Of a stretch of DNA of 60,000 nt, positions 44,801-52,380 are shown piece after piece. Position numbers and translations under genes: made by a program. Numbering within the stretch: position 1 is the stretch's first letter; every line of letters starts with the position of its first letter. The stretch is from Symbiodinium natans (taxonomy: Eukaryota > Sar > Dinophyceae > Suessiales > Symbiodiniaceae): NCBI GenBank assembly GCA_905221605.1, contig CAJNDS010000593.1:1-60000 (forward strand), read 5' to 3'. The notes under the pieces are model-generated. The model did no database searches. It was given only the letters and a program-made list of their open reading frames with translations, and was not told where the DNA came from.

Positions 44801-46484
44801 TTGGGATTATAAGGGGAATATATTACCCCAAAAAGGTTAAAGGTTACCTACTCTACTACTAAGGCTTTGATGCTTAACCGAGGCCAGCTCCCATGTGGAT
44901 GCGGCCCCAGGAGTAGGCAATGCCTTTCTCCTGGCACAGAGGGGTTTCGACTCTCGCACAGAGGGTTCAGGGTTTAGGGTTTAGGGTTTAGGGTTTAGGG
45001 TTTAGGGTTTAGGGTTTAGGGTTTAGGGTTTAGGGTTTAGGGCTTCAACATAACTTGAGAGGTTGGAAACGTAAAGCTGGACCCAAACTTTTTTCACTTT
45101 CAGATGACAGGCAAGCCTCAGGCCAGTAAATACGGCAACGCCGCGTGACTTTCTATTGCTGTGCCGGAACACCCCCTGAGCCTCTGAATCTCAAAGCCTA
45201 AAAATTCTAAAACCCAAAACCTAAACCCCAAACCCACGAGCAACACCAAACCCTTGACACCCAGCTCCCAAAAACCCCCAAGCCCCCTGGGAATTGGGGC
45301 CTGGCTAAAGTAGGCCTCGATGACCTGCTCCTGGAGACGAAGGGGGCTGGGGGGGGGGGGGGGGGCAGGGGCAGACTGGAGGCCGACTTGGGTTTAGGGT
45401 TTAGGGTTTAGGGTTCAGGGTTTAGGGTTTAGGGCTGGACTTTACTGCTAAGGGAGGGACTCGAGCTAGGGTTGAGGGCCGGTACATATGCAAGAACTCT
45501 GGCGCCGTACTTGTATAGGATGTCCAACCTTAAAGGCTTATAACGCCTACGTAAAGGCTTCTCAAACTCCTAGAAGAGGAGTTTTCGAGACCCAAATACA
45601 CCCTGGAGTTCGCTCCGGAATGTCATTCATGTGGCCTGCTGGTGCGGCTTCATCTTCTGAAGGAGCTCCGCCGAAGACTCGGTGAAGCTGCCACCGAAGC
45701 CCAGGAAGGTCTGAAAGCCTCGCTCCATGCACGCGCATGTCAACATCCGAGCCCCGAAGCCCTAACGAAAGACGTTAAAATCTCCCTCTCGGACTAACGT
45801 CCGGAATCCACCGAGATCCCGAAAAAAACTCGTCTTCCACGGTTTCGGCTGGCGATGGCTGGGAGGCTCCAAGTCCTTGAAACCTGCCTTTACCGAAGCC
45901 CTGAGCCCGAAACGCTTTTTTTGCCGGCCAAACCGGCTAAACCCTAACCCCTCTCGTCCAAAATGTGGGAGCTTTCAATTGCTCAGAATTACTCGCCATT
46001 ACTCGCCGCATGTGCCCTGACAAGCACATTCCCTCAACTTCATAAGCTTCGTAAACCCGCTGAAACCCGAAGCCCGAAGCCCGAAGCCCTAAGCCCTAAT
46101 CCCTCTTGTAAACCCTAAATCTGCCCAACCGGCCCCCTGGCTTCATGGTTTCAACCCTTTGCTGGGCACCGGGCGCACAGTTGGCTCCTGGAGCGAATCA
46201 TCGGTGCGCTTTCAGACGAAGGTGTGATCGGAGGTGCGCTGAAGATGACTGGGTGGGGTTCACCCCGTTCTCCGCTGCATCGCCCTAAACTCTATAGAAA
46301 CCCTAAACCCTAACCGCTAAACCCAACCCTTAACCCTACACCCATAGAATTAAGGTGCTTCAGAAGACACCCCAGAGTTCCTACAAGTCCCTCAAGGCGT
46401 GGGAGAGCGGTCCAGGACGATCTTGGAGCTACCGGGCGGCGCGATGTTGTCTTGGAGCGCTAGAGACTGCAGCACCTCCGCCAT
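30235..46484 (-). CDS. GH30 glucosylceramidase-like gene, 26 exons
   Basis: Predicted to hydrolyse the beta-glucosidic bond of glucosylceramide or a related beta-glucoside. Exons, high to low: 46484-46409, 45718-45636, 45330-45301, 44930-44891, 44595-44577, 44369-44339, 44006-43932, 43748-43689, 43289-43219, 40107-40032, 39734-39703, 39153-39072, 38739-38697, 37984-37963, 37696-37652, 37136-37081, 36432-36413, 36213-36154, 35890-35828, 35079-35032, 34415-34380, 33100-33054, 32816-32756, 32399-32346, 31276-31247, 30324-30235. They total 1350 nt: 449 residues plus TGA, without frame break, near the family's usual length. Family landmarks appear in order: FQTFLGFGGSFTESS, ASPWSPPAWMK, MQGGG, VQNEP (acid/base Glu), DLKLLVWDHN, YHWYGDPRYEFW, MTEACQ (nucleophile Glu), GDWQLGERYAE, WIDWNL, GGPNHVQN, FVNPDGSVVAVVLN and SITTYVIP. 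Donors are 12 GC, 5 GA and 8 GT; all acceptors are AG|G. The start has an in-frame upstream stop and no signal peptide. Least certain are the exon 9/10 junction and exon 22 start, where a CDAP-type segment may be missing. Confidence 0.9.
30603..30672. mobile_element. Small MITE in GH30 intron 25
   Basis: About 70 bp with ends ATGGGTAGTTCTAAAAATT and CTTAGAGAACTACCCA. Half-elements with the same GAGAACTA(C/T)CC end occur near 54058. Confidence 0.6.
31298..31399. mobile_element. MITE family A copy in GH30 intron 24
   Basis: Same 102-bp element, target-site duplication TTTA (31294-31297, 31400-31403). It lies about 20 bp from exon 25. Confidence 0.92.
32060..32158. mobile_element. MITE family E relative in GH30 intron 24
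   Basis: Contains GGTATATGTTCCTTACTCAA and GGGTATGGGGCTCTTTGGG, matching the right half of the 44.0-kb element. The left arm is degenerate. Confidence 0.5.
32262..32320 (-). repeat. CCCTAAA array in GH30 intron 24
   Basis: Eight units directly downstream of exon 24 on the coding strand. Confidence 0.93.
33137..33310. repeat. GT, CA, CT and AT microsatellites in GH30 intron 21
   Basis: Compound simple repeats between exon 22 and the long TTTAGGG array: GT at 33137-33155, CA at 33204-33217, CT at 33218-33253, AT at 33260-33310. Confidence 0.95.
33427..33755 (+). repeat. Longest telomere-like array, in GH30 intron 21
   Basis: 329 bp, about 46 units. A few variant units are at the left edge (TTGAGGG, TTTTAGGG, TTTAGGA) and one TTTAGTG in the middle; the rest is perfect TTTAGGG. 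Confidence 0.96.
34488..34589. mobile_element. MITE family A copy in GH30 intron 20
   Basis: Same 102-bp element, target-site duplication TAAG (34484-34487, 34590-34593). Confidence 0.92.
34860..34989 (-). repeat. CCCTAAA array in GH30 intron 20
   Basis: About 17 units, bordered on both sides by the same CCTAAAGGCCCCT sequence, a 13-bp direct repeat that looks like a duplicated target. Confidence 0.93.
35567..35645. repeat. Poly-C run in GH30 intron 19
   Basis: Almost 80 bases of C with four A interruptions, poly-G on the transcribed RNA. Length is likely to be uncertain in any assembly. Confidence 0.95.
36154..38739 (-). CDS. GH30 exons 13-18: nucleophile region with microexons
   Basis: Exon 13 gives ASGLDLKLLVWDHN. 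Exon 14 (22 nt) gives DEMYARA. Exon 15 gives HTIYNDPEAAKYIWG. Exon 16 gives IGYHWYGDPRYEFWPARE. Exon 17 (36432-36413) is a 20-nt microexon for GMTLFDN. Exon 18 gives VRKVHELRPDKHIIMTEACQ, whose TE-A-C glutamate is the predicted catalytic nucleophile. Donors in this stretch are GC, GC, GT, GC, GC and GA. The very short exons mean that ordinary ORF-based or GT-AG-only gene finders would miss most of this part. Intron 14 to 16 boundaries are locally ambiguous because of repeated GC dinucleotides, but only the written choice keeps the frame. Confidence 0.88.
38508..38656. mobile_element. Foldback element in GH30 intron 13
   Basis: Arms GGGTATGCCTTGGGATGTTC and GATCCCGAGGTATGCCC, with inner CCCTTACC and GGACTGTTAGCATAAGG. 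The same GGACTGTTAGCATAA motif forms the ends of the element at 53550-53645, and a relative is at 59640-59761. Confidence 0.65.
39072..40107 (-). CDS. GH30 exons 10-12: acid/base glutamate region
   Basis: Exon 10 (40107-40032) encodes WAQHFLRFAQAFKEEG and LWGFT. Its donor is GC. Exon 11 (39734-39703, 32 nt) encodes VQNEPHALPP. The Glu of NEP is the predicted proton donor of the family. Exon 12 (39153-39072) encodes TTPWENCLYNGEMERDFV and onward to HLGPVLE. The split Arg codon between exons 11 and 12 (CG + G) is restored exactly. Intron 11 (549 nt) contains four telomere-like arrays. Inside it, 39380-39440 holds a plus-strand open stretch that looks peptide-like, but the GH30 reading makes it intronic. 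Confidence 0.9.
39163..39830. repeat. Five telomere-like arrays in GH30 introns 10 and 11
   Basis: CCCTAAA at 39163-39205, 39286-39352, 39600-39666 and 39778-39830, TTTAGGG at 39457-39490. Exon 11 (39734-39703) sits between the last two CCCTAAA arrays. Confidence 0.93.
40617..43194. repeat. 53-bp minisatellite in GH30 intron 9
   Basis: About 48 copies of a 53-bp unit made of a 30-bp half (GCTGATGCTCATGATGCGCG then GGCCTTGCCG) and a 23-bp half (GCTGATGCTCACGGGCTTTG then CCA). Both halves start GCTGATGCTCA and contain TTGCC. Common variants are CACGGG/CAGGGG and GCGAATGCTC for GCTGATGCTC. The unit is not a multiple of 3, so the open frames across it are chance. Confidence 0.97.
43219..46484 (-). 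CDS. GH30 exons 1-9: N-terminal half of the barrel
   Basis: Exon 1 starts at the proposed ATG (46484-46482) and encodes 25 hydrophilic residues ending KIVLD. Exon 2 gives FQTFLGFGGSFTESS, the family's opening strand motif. Exon 3 is EQVIEAYFSQ. Exon 4 is EKGIAYSWGRIHMG. Exon 5 is a 19-nt microexon completing GACDFS. Exon 6 is GNWSCVEQEN. Exon 7 is DKELKSFSIERYRAAMLPMI and onward. Exon 8 ends SPWSPPAWMK. Exon 9 carries DTGRMQGGGTLKDDFKLGDP. Each junction restores the frame and keeps the order of conserved GH30 blocks, which is hard to get by chance. The last donor (TG|GT at 43218-43217) was chosen because it gives the phase needed by exon 10. Intron 2 and intron 3 hold TTTAGGG arrays, and intron 4 holds a MITE. 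Confidence 0.88.
43409..43513. mobile_element. MITE related to the 27.5-kb element
   Basis: Inverted arms CCTACTTGG...ATG..TGGTTAT and ATAACTATCCATGAACCTCC followed by AAGTAGG. Lies in GH30 intron 8. It shares the GGAGGTTCATGG arm with the 27.5-kb element. Confidence 0.7.
44021..44122. mobile_element. MITE family E copy in GH30 intron 6
   Basis: Ends GCCCAATACCCCCCAAGG and GGGATATTGGGC, with inner GGATTATACC/GGGTATATATTCC. Relatives are at about 32060-32158 (GGTATATGTTCCTTACTCAA and GGGGCTCTTTGGG) and 26811-26911 (AAAAAGAGCCC...GGGGTATATCC). Confidence 0.65.
44222..44312. mobile_element. Small palindromic MITE in GH30 intron 6
   Basis: Arms GAAGTAGGGTTGTATA and TATAACCCTACTTC lie about 75 bp apart, with TACCCTAGGTGGGGTTAATA inside. 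Similar centre to the 43.4-kb element (CACCCTAAGTGGGGTGAACA). Confidence 0.65.
44762..44863. mobile_element. MITE family A copy in GH30 intron 4
   Basis: Same 102-bp element, target-site duplication GCTT (44758-44761, 44864-44867). With the other three copies this shows a fixed 4-bp target duplication without fixed sequence. Confidence 0.92.
44965..45042 (+). repeat. TTTAGGG array in GH30 intron 3
   Basis: About 11 perfect units. Confidence 0.93.
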
Positions 46485-46585
46485 CGAAGAGCACGGTGGC
46501 TGAACAAGTTCAAGGTATCACCCCAGAGAACCCAACACCCCCTTTATGAAGGAATAGACCTGAAGTCATAGTACGGATCCCTATA

Positions 46586-46687
46586 CTTACTTCTCCAATA
46601 ACCAAGGGGAAAAAAGGTTAAACTTTATTAATTCCTACCAAATAAGGGAACCCAAAAAGTTTAAAGTTCAGCTGTTGGAGAAGTAAG
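46586..46687. mobile_element. MITE family B copy
   Basis: Near-perfect terminal inverted repeats CTTACTTCTCCAA...CTGTTGGAGAAGTAAG with a perfect TATA target-site duplication at 46582-46585 and 46688-46691. It lies in the short interval between the stop of the upstream gene and the GH30 start. Confidence 0.9.
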
Positions 46688-46795
46688 TATATAATTGAAG
46701 GGAATATTCCGCATTGAAGTGGAGTTCACCTCAAAGTCTTTGGGGCTCCAGTCTGAGCTGCAGGAGCAGCTCCCTAAACCCCTTTTGCATCTAAA

Positions 46796-46900
46796 CCCTA
46801 AACCCTAAACCCTAAACCCTAAACCCCTAAACCCTAAACCCTAAACCCTAAACCCTAAACCCTAAACCCTAAACCCTAAACCCTAAACCCTAAACCCTAA
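46796..46900 (-). repeat. CCCTAAA array overlapping the upstream gene's stop
   Basis: About 14 units. The last CCCTAA at 46895-46900 contains the complement of the TAG stop of the upstream gene. Confidence 0.92.
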
Positions 46901-47470
46901 TCATCACTGATCTTGCCACAACAAGCGCAGGACAGAAAATCCCGGGCCTTCAGCCGTTCGCCGCCATTCTTGGAGGTGCGCACCACCTGCACCTCAATGT
47001 CAGGCAACAGCCACCTTCCGCATCAGTGATGATTCGGGTTTAGGGTTTAGGGTTTGGGGTTTGGGGTTTGGGGTTTGGGGTTTAGGGTTTGGGGTTTGGG
47101 GTTTGGGGTTTGGGGTGGTGGAGGAGATGTCTGCCGGCCATCAGATCCACACTCGGTTCCCCGCGTAGTTTGGCACGTCCGGGGGCCTGCACTCAACCAG
47201 ATGGAAAGTGTACTTGCAAGGCTCTCCAGAAAATCCTCAAACCTGATCCTTTGATGGCCAGTCTAGATGGTCATTTCTCAATGGTCCCTTTTTGGGTACC
47301 CTAGATATTAGAGGCCGCCCTAGAAGATTACTCCCAAAAGGGACCCTGATTTAGAGAAGTGACCAGATGACCTTGGCATCTCTCAAGCCATCCTCCCCCC
47401 AAAATCCATGCCGGGTGGCAAGGGATCCAGCTGCGATGGCTCCACCGTGAGGTTGAGCAAGTCGCCCAGC
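46897..47470 (-). CDS. 3' exons of the gene upstream of GH30, unrecognised
   Basis: Three exons join in frame: 47470-47412, 47235-47153 and 46992-46897. They encode LLNLTVEPSQLDPLPPG, then GEPCKYTFHLVECRPPDV and PNYAGNR, then VQVVRTSKNGGERLKARDFL and SCACCGKISDD with a TAG stop at 46899-46897. Donors are GC then GT; acceptors are AG|G. The Cys-rich tail (SCACCGK) could bind metal, but I do not recognise the family. The stop lies about 410 bp from the proposed GH30 start, so the two genes are closely spaced head to tail. The last exon is followed directly by a CCCTAAA array that may lie in the 3' UTR. These exons may be the end of the same gene as the acidic and EF-hand exons at 49-54 kb. Confidence 0.55.
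47037..47115 (+). repeat. TTTGGGG array
   Basis: About nine 7-bp TTTGGGG units interrupted by single TTTAGGG units. Confidence 0.9.
47255..47371. mobile_element. MITE family F copy filling an intron
   Basis: Arms ATGGTCATTTCTCAATGGTC and CAAAAGGGACCCTGATTTAG then AGAAGTGACCA. It occupies most of the 176-nt intron between exons 47470-47412 and 47235-47153, a second candidate for a transposon-derived intron. Confidence 0.7.
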
Positions 47471-48747
47471 CTTCTCTGGAAGATGCAAGACAGAAGAAGC
47501 CCTCTTCACCCTTTCATGTTCGGAAATAGGGTTATAGGCCCAATCATCCTGTAACCGAAGTTCAACTCCAAGGGTAAGACGCTGGAAACTGCAGAAGTTC
47601 GAGCTTGACATCGGATCTTCTCTTTACTCCGCGCCAGGCAGAGCAGGTGAAGAACGCAAGGTGCGATTGGACATCCAACTTAGGTCGTCGTATGTACAGT
47701 CTTCCTGTCGAATTCGCCAGGAAGATATGAGGAGAGGCCAGGTGGCTCCGAGCAGTTAGTTTCCTTCGGCCTCTCTCTGCACGGAAGTGGCTGTCTGGCG
47801 ATGCCTATCGAAGGCTTCCGTAACCTCAGAGAAACTCCTAGAAGAATGTCGTCGGAGCTGGAGCAGAACACCATGCGCTTGAGAGCAGCATGAGCAGCTT
47901 GGTGTCGGCAAGCACGGCAACCCGAGCAGGCCGCGGCAATTCTGAAGATCCGGGCTGAGGCAGCAGACCATCGTAGAATCGCCGAGCATGTCCAAAACCA
48001 TCTTGCGCAAGCGTCCTCAACCTCCCAAGGTCCGGCACCCCGGATGGGCCCAAGCGCGAGTGGGCACTCCGCAGCATAGGCGCCTGGCGAGACCACATTG
48101 AAGATTCAGGCTTGCTGTGCTTACACATTCAGTGGTAATTTGTCAAAGGCAATGTTTGGCTTAAATGCGCACAAGGGATCCAATCCCAGTGGCTTCGGCA
48201 AGGGGACCGGTCAACATTAACAGCCTAAAAACGCTTAGGGCTCCGGCCTCGACGTTGACCACTGGACTTCCACGGCTGGCTACTGCCTGAGTTCTTGGCG
48301 TTTCGGGCAGCACACTCGAGTCACCCCTACTTGTGTGACGTTGCAGAGCTCTTAGCTCGAAGTCGCATCTCCCCCCTTGGCCTTTCCTTCAAAAGGAAAG
48401 TCTGCAACATCTGGCCACCATCAAGACCTCTCAACCCTGCAGGAGAGAGACGGCTGCCGCACACTCTGGCTTGCGCGCTTGTCGCCCGGCCGCGGGGAGC
48501 CTGCAGCTCAGCCGACTCCTACACTCGAACAATGCAGACCCAGATTCACCGGGTTGAGGATTTCGACTCTCACAACGGGCGCAAGCGCAGAGGGTTTAGG
48601 GTTAGGGTTGTTTGGTTTTAGATTTTTGACGTTCTGGAGATTCCCATTAGGACCCCCTTTTCACCGACATCTCGGACAGACACGCCAGGTGAGTCTGAAG
48701 AGTCACCAGCTTTGCACGAGGCCCTTGCCCCAACCAAACACCCTAGA

Positions 48748-48845
48748 CTCCAAACCCTAAACCCTAAACCCTAAACCCTAAACCCTGAACCCTGAACCCT
48801 GAACCCTGAACCCTGAACCCTGAACCCTAAACCCTAAACCTAAAC
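48748..48845 (-). repeat. CCCTAAA array with a CCCTGAA block
   Basis: Six consecutive CCCTGAA units lie inside a CCCTAAA array, showing block spread of a point variant. Confidence 0.92.
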
Positions 48846-49293
48846 CCAAGAGCAAGCCCCTGACCTGCTCTCCAGGAATGGTACGTGAAGGTTTCACTGG
48901 CTTCGGGAGTCATGGTTTGGGGCCATGTAGAACGCCTGAGAGTCTGTTGAAACGACAACAAAATGCAAGAAACGCGGTGGCTCTTTGAACTTGTTCAGGG
49001 TTTCTAGTAGTATATGTACAAAGTACTGGAGCACAAGAAAGTTTTTATACTACAACGAGAGCAATAATAATAATGATGAAGGGTTCGGACAGTGTGTGGG
49101 AAGATGCGGAGAGTCCCCGGCCCGGCCCCCCCCCCTTTTCCAGGCCTCGATTGAGTATGGCCTGCGTGTCAGACCTTGTACTGCGACCTGAGAGAAGAGG
49201 GATCGGCAAGAAACACCAAGAAACCCCAGTATGGGTAGTACCATGCTGAGCTATAAGGCTTCCAAACCACGCCGTCCTGGAACACCAAACGAC

Positions 49294-49365
49294 CGCCCTC
49301 TTCGTCTTTTCGGGCGGCGTGGGGGTGTCGATGCAGTACTGGGCGCAGCTCTGGAGGCCCTCTTC
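49294..49365 (-). CDS. Exon of upstream gene, Cys/Pro-containing
   Basis: Seventy-two nt, phase 0, AG|G acceptor, GT donor. It encodes EEGLQSCAQYCIDTPTPP followed by EKTKRA. No family is recognised. It lies between the acidic exons near 51 kb and the Cys-tail exons at 47 kb, and probably belongs to the same minus-strand gene. Confidence 0.4.
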
Positions 49366-50731
49366 CTGAAGTTCTCGACTACGTTATGAAGGTCGGCAGC
49401 GAAGATGGCGAGAGACAAAAGAACAAAGCAACGGCACATGCACACGTACAAGAACCCGAGATGCGCGGGGCTCAGAGAAGGACGTGCCGAGCTCGTCCTG
49501 ACAAGGTTTGGCCGTCCATGGGCAGTGACGGGTTGAAGCCAACTGTTGTGTATTCCTGCAAACACGCCACTCTCAGCGGACTTTGTGCGTCTAAAGGGCT
49601 CGCAGCGTTGACGCATCCATGTCCCGTAACGGGGTATGGTCCGACCCCGAAGCACCCCTAAACCCTAAAACCACACACACATCCACATGATGGGCATTTC
49701 CCCAAACAGGGTATATCCCCAAAATAATACTGTTAGCCTTTTGGTAGGCCTCCCGAAAAAAAGTACGCCGATTTGGGGGAACTCCATATGTAACGCCCAA
49801 GATCCTTCAGCCCTGAGAGCGTGGCAAATTCTCGGGTCCTCGCAAGACTCTTGCGCTCGCCGCGTTCACTGCCATGTACCTTCTGCCCGAGATCGCAACA
49901 TCGGTTTAAAGCGTTAGGGTTGTTAGGGTTTCAGGGTTAGGTGTTTTAGGGTTCCAGGTAATTTTGCCACCCGCATAGCTGACTCGCGTCACTCCACTCT
50001 GAAACATAAATCAACTTGGTCATTCGTCCCGGCTCCTGTATCGTGCCAAAGAGCACCCTCTCTTTCACATGTTCTTTACTTCTTTCTTTCGTGCGGCATA
50101 AGCTCTGGGTTTCATAACTTTTCCAACCCTGCTTGCATCCCCTTAGAAACCTATGCAGTCACAGTCCCCCGTGAAGCCTGGAGTGACGCGCCCCATAGTT
50201 CAAGCTCCTGTGAGTAGCAGATTAACTTGCTTTTAAAGCACCCCCGCCACCCTATTCTATCGAACCCCAAGCATCCTCAGAGAGCCTGGGCCAACCCCTT
50301 GCCCTGGGCACCGTGACGCGCGACTTCCTGGATGGACTGGAAGGACTGGACGGGCTAGATGTGCTCGCTTCCGCCTCGGGTTGCTTCATGCGCATAGGAA
50401 TTAGGGATGGGATAGGAGGGGATTGTAGGACGTAGCTATACGTCGCTGGACTCAAGCTGTCTAGGATTTATGCGGATTCTACGTTGATTTCGAAGTTAAT
50501 CAACTGGACGTTTTTTTGCAGGATCGTCTATGGTGCCACCGTGAGAAGGCTTCTTGGTGGGAGATGCTGCTCTTCGGGGCTCCCTACCGACAACGAAACT
50601 AAACCCACCCTAAACCCTTTTTTGCATCCAGACTCCTGTGCAGATTCTGCCCAAGCACTACATCCTAAACTCTAAACCTGAATCCTAACCCCGATCCTGA
50701 TGGTCCGAATTAGAAGGGCTTGGGGTGGGAC

Positions 50732-51319
50732 CTCGGCAGGCTCGACCGGCGCGTCCGGCACAATGTTTGAGGATGAAGCTACCTCCTCCGCGAATTACTT
50801 CCCTTCAAAAACTCCCGAAGACTGGGGCATCATAAAGGGAAGGTGGTGCAGACCCAGAAGGGGACCCTCACGCTGAAGACTTTCAAGCCCTTTTCGCCCC
50901 AGTATCTCCTGTCCAAAGTTTGCTTCAGCTTGGCTCGCAGGGTCATCCGCAGGGACCACCAGCATCAGAGCATCCGGGCTCTCTGGCGCTGGGTCTACGG
51001 CTTCGTCTGTGGGTGGCTCAGAGGCTTCCTTGGTAGGGCGAACTGCCCCTTTTATTTTCCCCTTGCGATTGGCAGAGCCTGGTTGTATAGTTGTTTAGCA
51101 AGGAACAAAAAAATCTTCGCATGCCTCGAACACCAGAAAAACCCTAAACCCTAACCCCTAAACCCTAAACCCTAAACCCTAAACCCGAGCTTCAAGAGGG
51201 CTCGCTGCGTCGCGGGCTTCGTGCAGTGGGCTCAGGGACCTTGCAGCAGCCGGGGCCACAGCCGGAGCCTCCTCCTCGCCTTCGCCCGCCGTGTCTGCGG
51301 CTGGCGCCGGAGGAGCCGC
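50732..51319 (-). CDS. Acidic Pro/Glu/Ala-rich exons, probable disordered linker
   Basis: Three exons read in open frame with AG|G acceptors: 51319-51240 (AAPPAPAADTAGEGEEEAP and onward), 51028-50909 (EASEPPTDEAVDPAPESP and onward to ANFGQ, 40 codons), and 50785-50732 (EVASSSNIVPDAPVEPAE). Donors are GT, GA and GT. Composition is strongly biased to Pro, Glu, Ala, Asp and Ser, as in an intrinsically disordered linker. The first exon ends in phase 2 and the second starts in phase 0, so an unseen short exon or a different border is likely between them. The stretch lies just downstream of the EF-hand exons. A similar Ser/Pro/Glu-rich stretch is at about 50320-50390. Confidence 0.5.
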
Positions 51320-51341
51320 CTCCCGAGGGTCCTGCTTGGGG

Positions 51342-51604
51342 GTTTAGGGTTTAGGGTTTAGGGTTTAGGTTTTAGGTTTACGTTTAGGGTTTAGGGTTTA
51401 GGGTTTGGATTTTTGGGGGTTAGGGTTTAGGGTTACATAATAAGGTTCGCTGGCCAGAAGCTTAGGAATGACCTGGGCATGGTTGGACATCGTTCCGTTG
51501 GACCAAGCCGTTCCTATAGGGTTTAGGGTTTATGGTTTAGGGTTTAGGGTTTAGGGTTTAGGGTTTAGGGTTTAGGGTTTAGGGTTTAGGGTTTAGGGTT
51601 TAGG
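51342..51604 (+). repeat. Two TTTAGGG arrays
   Basis: 51342-51437 (degenerate) and 51517-51604 (about 12 units); the second ends 9 bp from the EF-hand exon border at 51613. Confidence 0.92.
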
Positions 51605-51612
51605 GAAGAGTC

Positions 51613-52184
51613 CTTCAGGGCCCGCACCAACTCCTTCATCTCAATGGGCCCATCGTGGTTTACCTTGGACCCATATGAACCCACAGAAGGGTTTAAGGTT
51701 GAGGTCCCTTAATAGGAATCATAGAGTACCATATGAACCCAGAAGGGTTTATGGTTCATATAAATTCCTATACCACAATAAGGAGTTTTGGTAGCTACCA
51801 GGGCCCCCCAATTTTAGGGGTGCACTTCTGGTCCCCCAAGGTACGTCAATGGCTGCCACGATCTGATCCAAGAGCTCGGGCGCCGCCTCAATGCCCAGCC
51901 GCTTCAAGCCACGGGCCACTTCTGACTTGTCCAGGCTGGCACTCTCATCCTTACTTCTCCAATAACCAAGGGTTTAGGGTTTAGGAAGGTTAAACTTTAT
52001 GAATCCTACTACATCAGGAAGCCTAAAAAGTCTAAAGTTCAACTATTGGCTAAGTAAGTGTCTTTGTCCATGGCCTTGAAGAAGCTCCGCGCGTCCGTGA
52101 CGCGCACTCCCATGATCAGCTGGGTGTTGCTCCGCAGCGCCGCGTTGATCTGGACAAGGGCTTCGAAAGCGTTGGCTGCTGGAC
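51613..52184 (-). CDS. EF-hand pair: three exons, one split by a MITE intron
   Basis: Exon 52184-52063 encodes NAFEALVQINAALRSNTQL, then VRVTDARSFFKAMDK. Exon 51949-51845 encodes DESASLDKSEVARGLKRLG and ends in LLDQIVAAID. Exon 51663-51613 encodes VNHDGPIEMKELVRALK. Joined, they give two canonical 12-residue calcium loops: DKDESASLDKSE (acidic or oxygen ligands at 1, 3, 5, 7, 9, with Glu at 12) and DVNHDGPIEMKE. Helical flanks (RSFFKAM, VARGLKRLG, LVRALK) fit the EF-hand fold. The first intron (52062-51950) is a MITE copy plus 4 nt; the second has a GT donor. This is a calcium-binding, probably regulatory, protein; the wider domain architecture is not determined. Confidence 0.85.
51950..52058 (-). 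mobile_element. MITE family B, acting as an intron (introner)
   Basis: Terminal inverted repeats CTTACTT(C/A) with GCCAA/TCCAA inward. Compared with the copy at 46586-46687, the internal AAGGGGAAAAAAGG is replaced by AAGGGTTTAGGGTTTAGGAAGG. The element plus 52059-52062 is exactly the intron between two EF-hand exons: the element's own ...GTAAG end provides the AG acceptor, and the adjacent target-site copy (GACA on the coding strand) provides a GA donor. Confidence 0.88.
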
Positions 52185-52380
52185 CTCCACTTAGGAAGTT
52201 TATGGTACTTATTAACAACTATACCTGTTACTTAGAACCCACTGATAAGTCCCTGAAGTGCCCTATTCTGGTTATAATTGGGTTATAAGTACAATTAGTA
52301 CTGGGTTAGTACGTACCCTGAAGCTCCAAGCAGGGCAAGCAAAGGTCACCACAGGTCACCGCGGTGCACAGGAATGAGAA

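Noticed and set aside
47790-48020. Plus-strand helical frame AAAILKIRAEAADHRRIAEH
   Set aside because: The frame has an internal stop, and the flanking supported exons are all on the minus strand; the minus frame is also open here.
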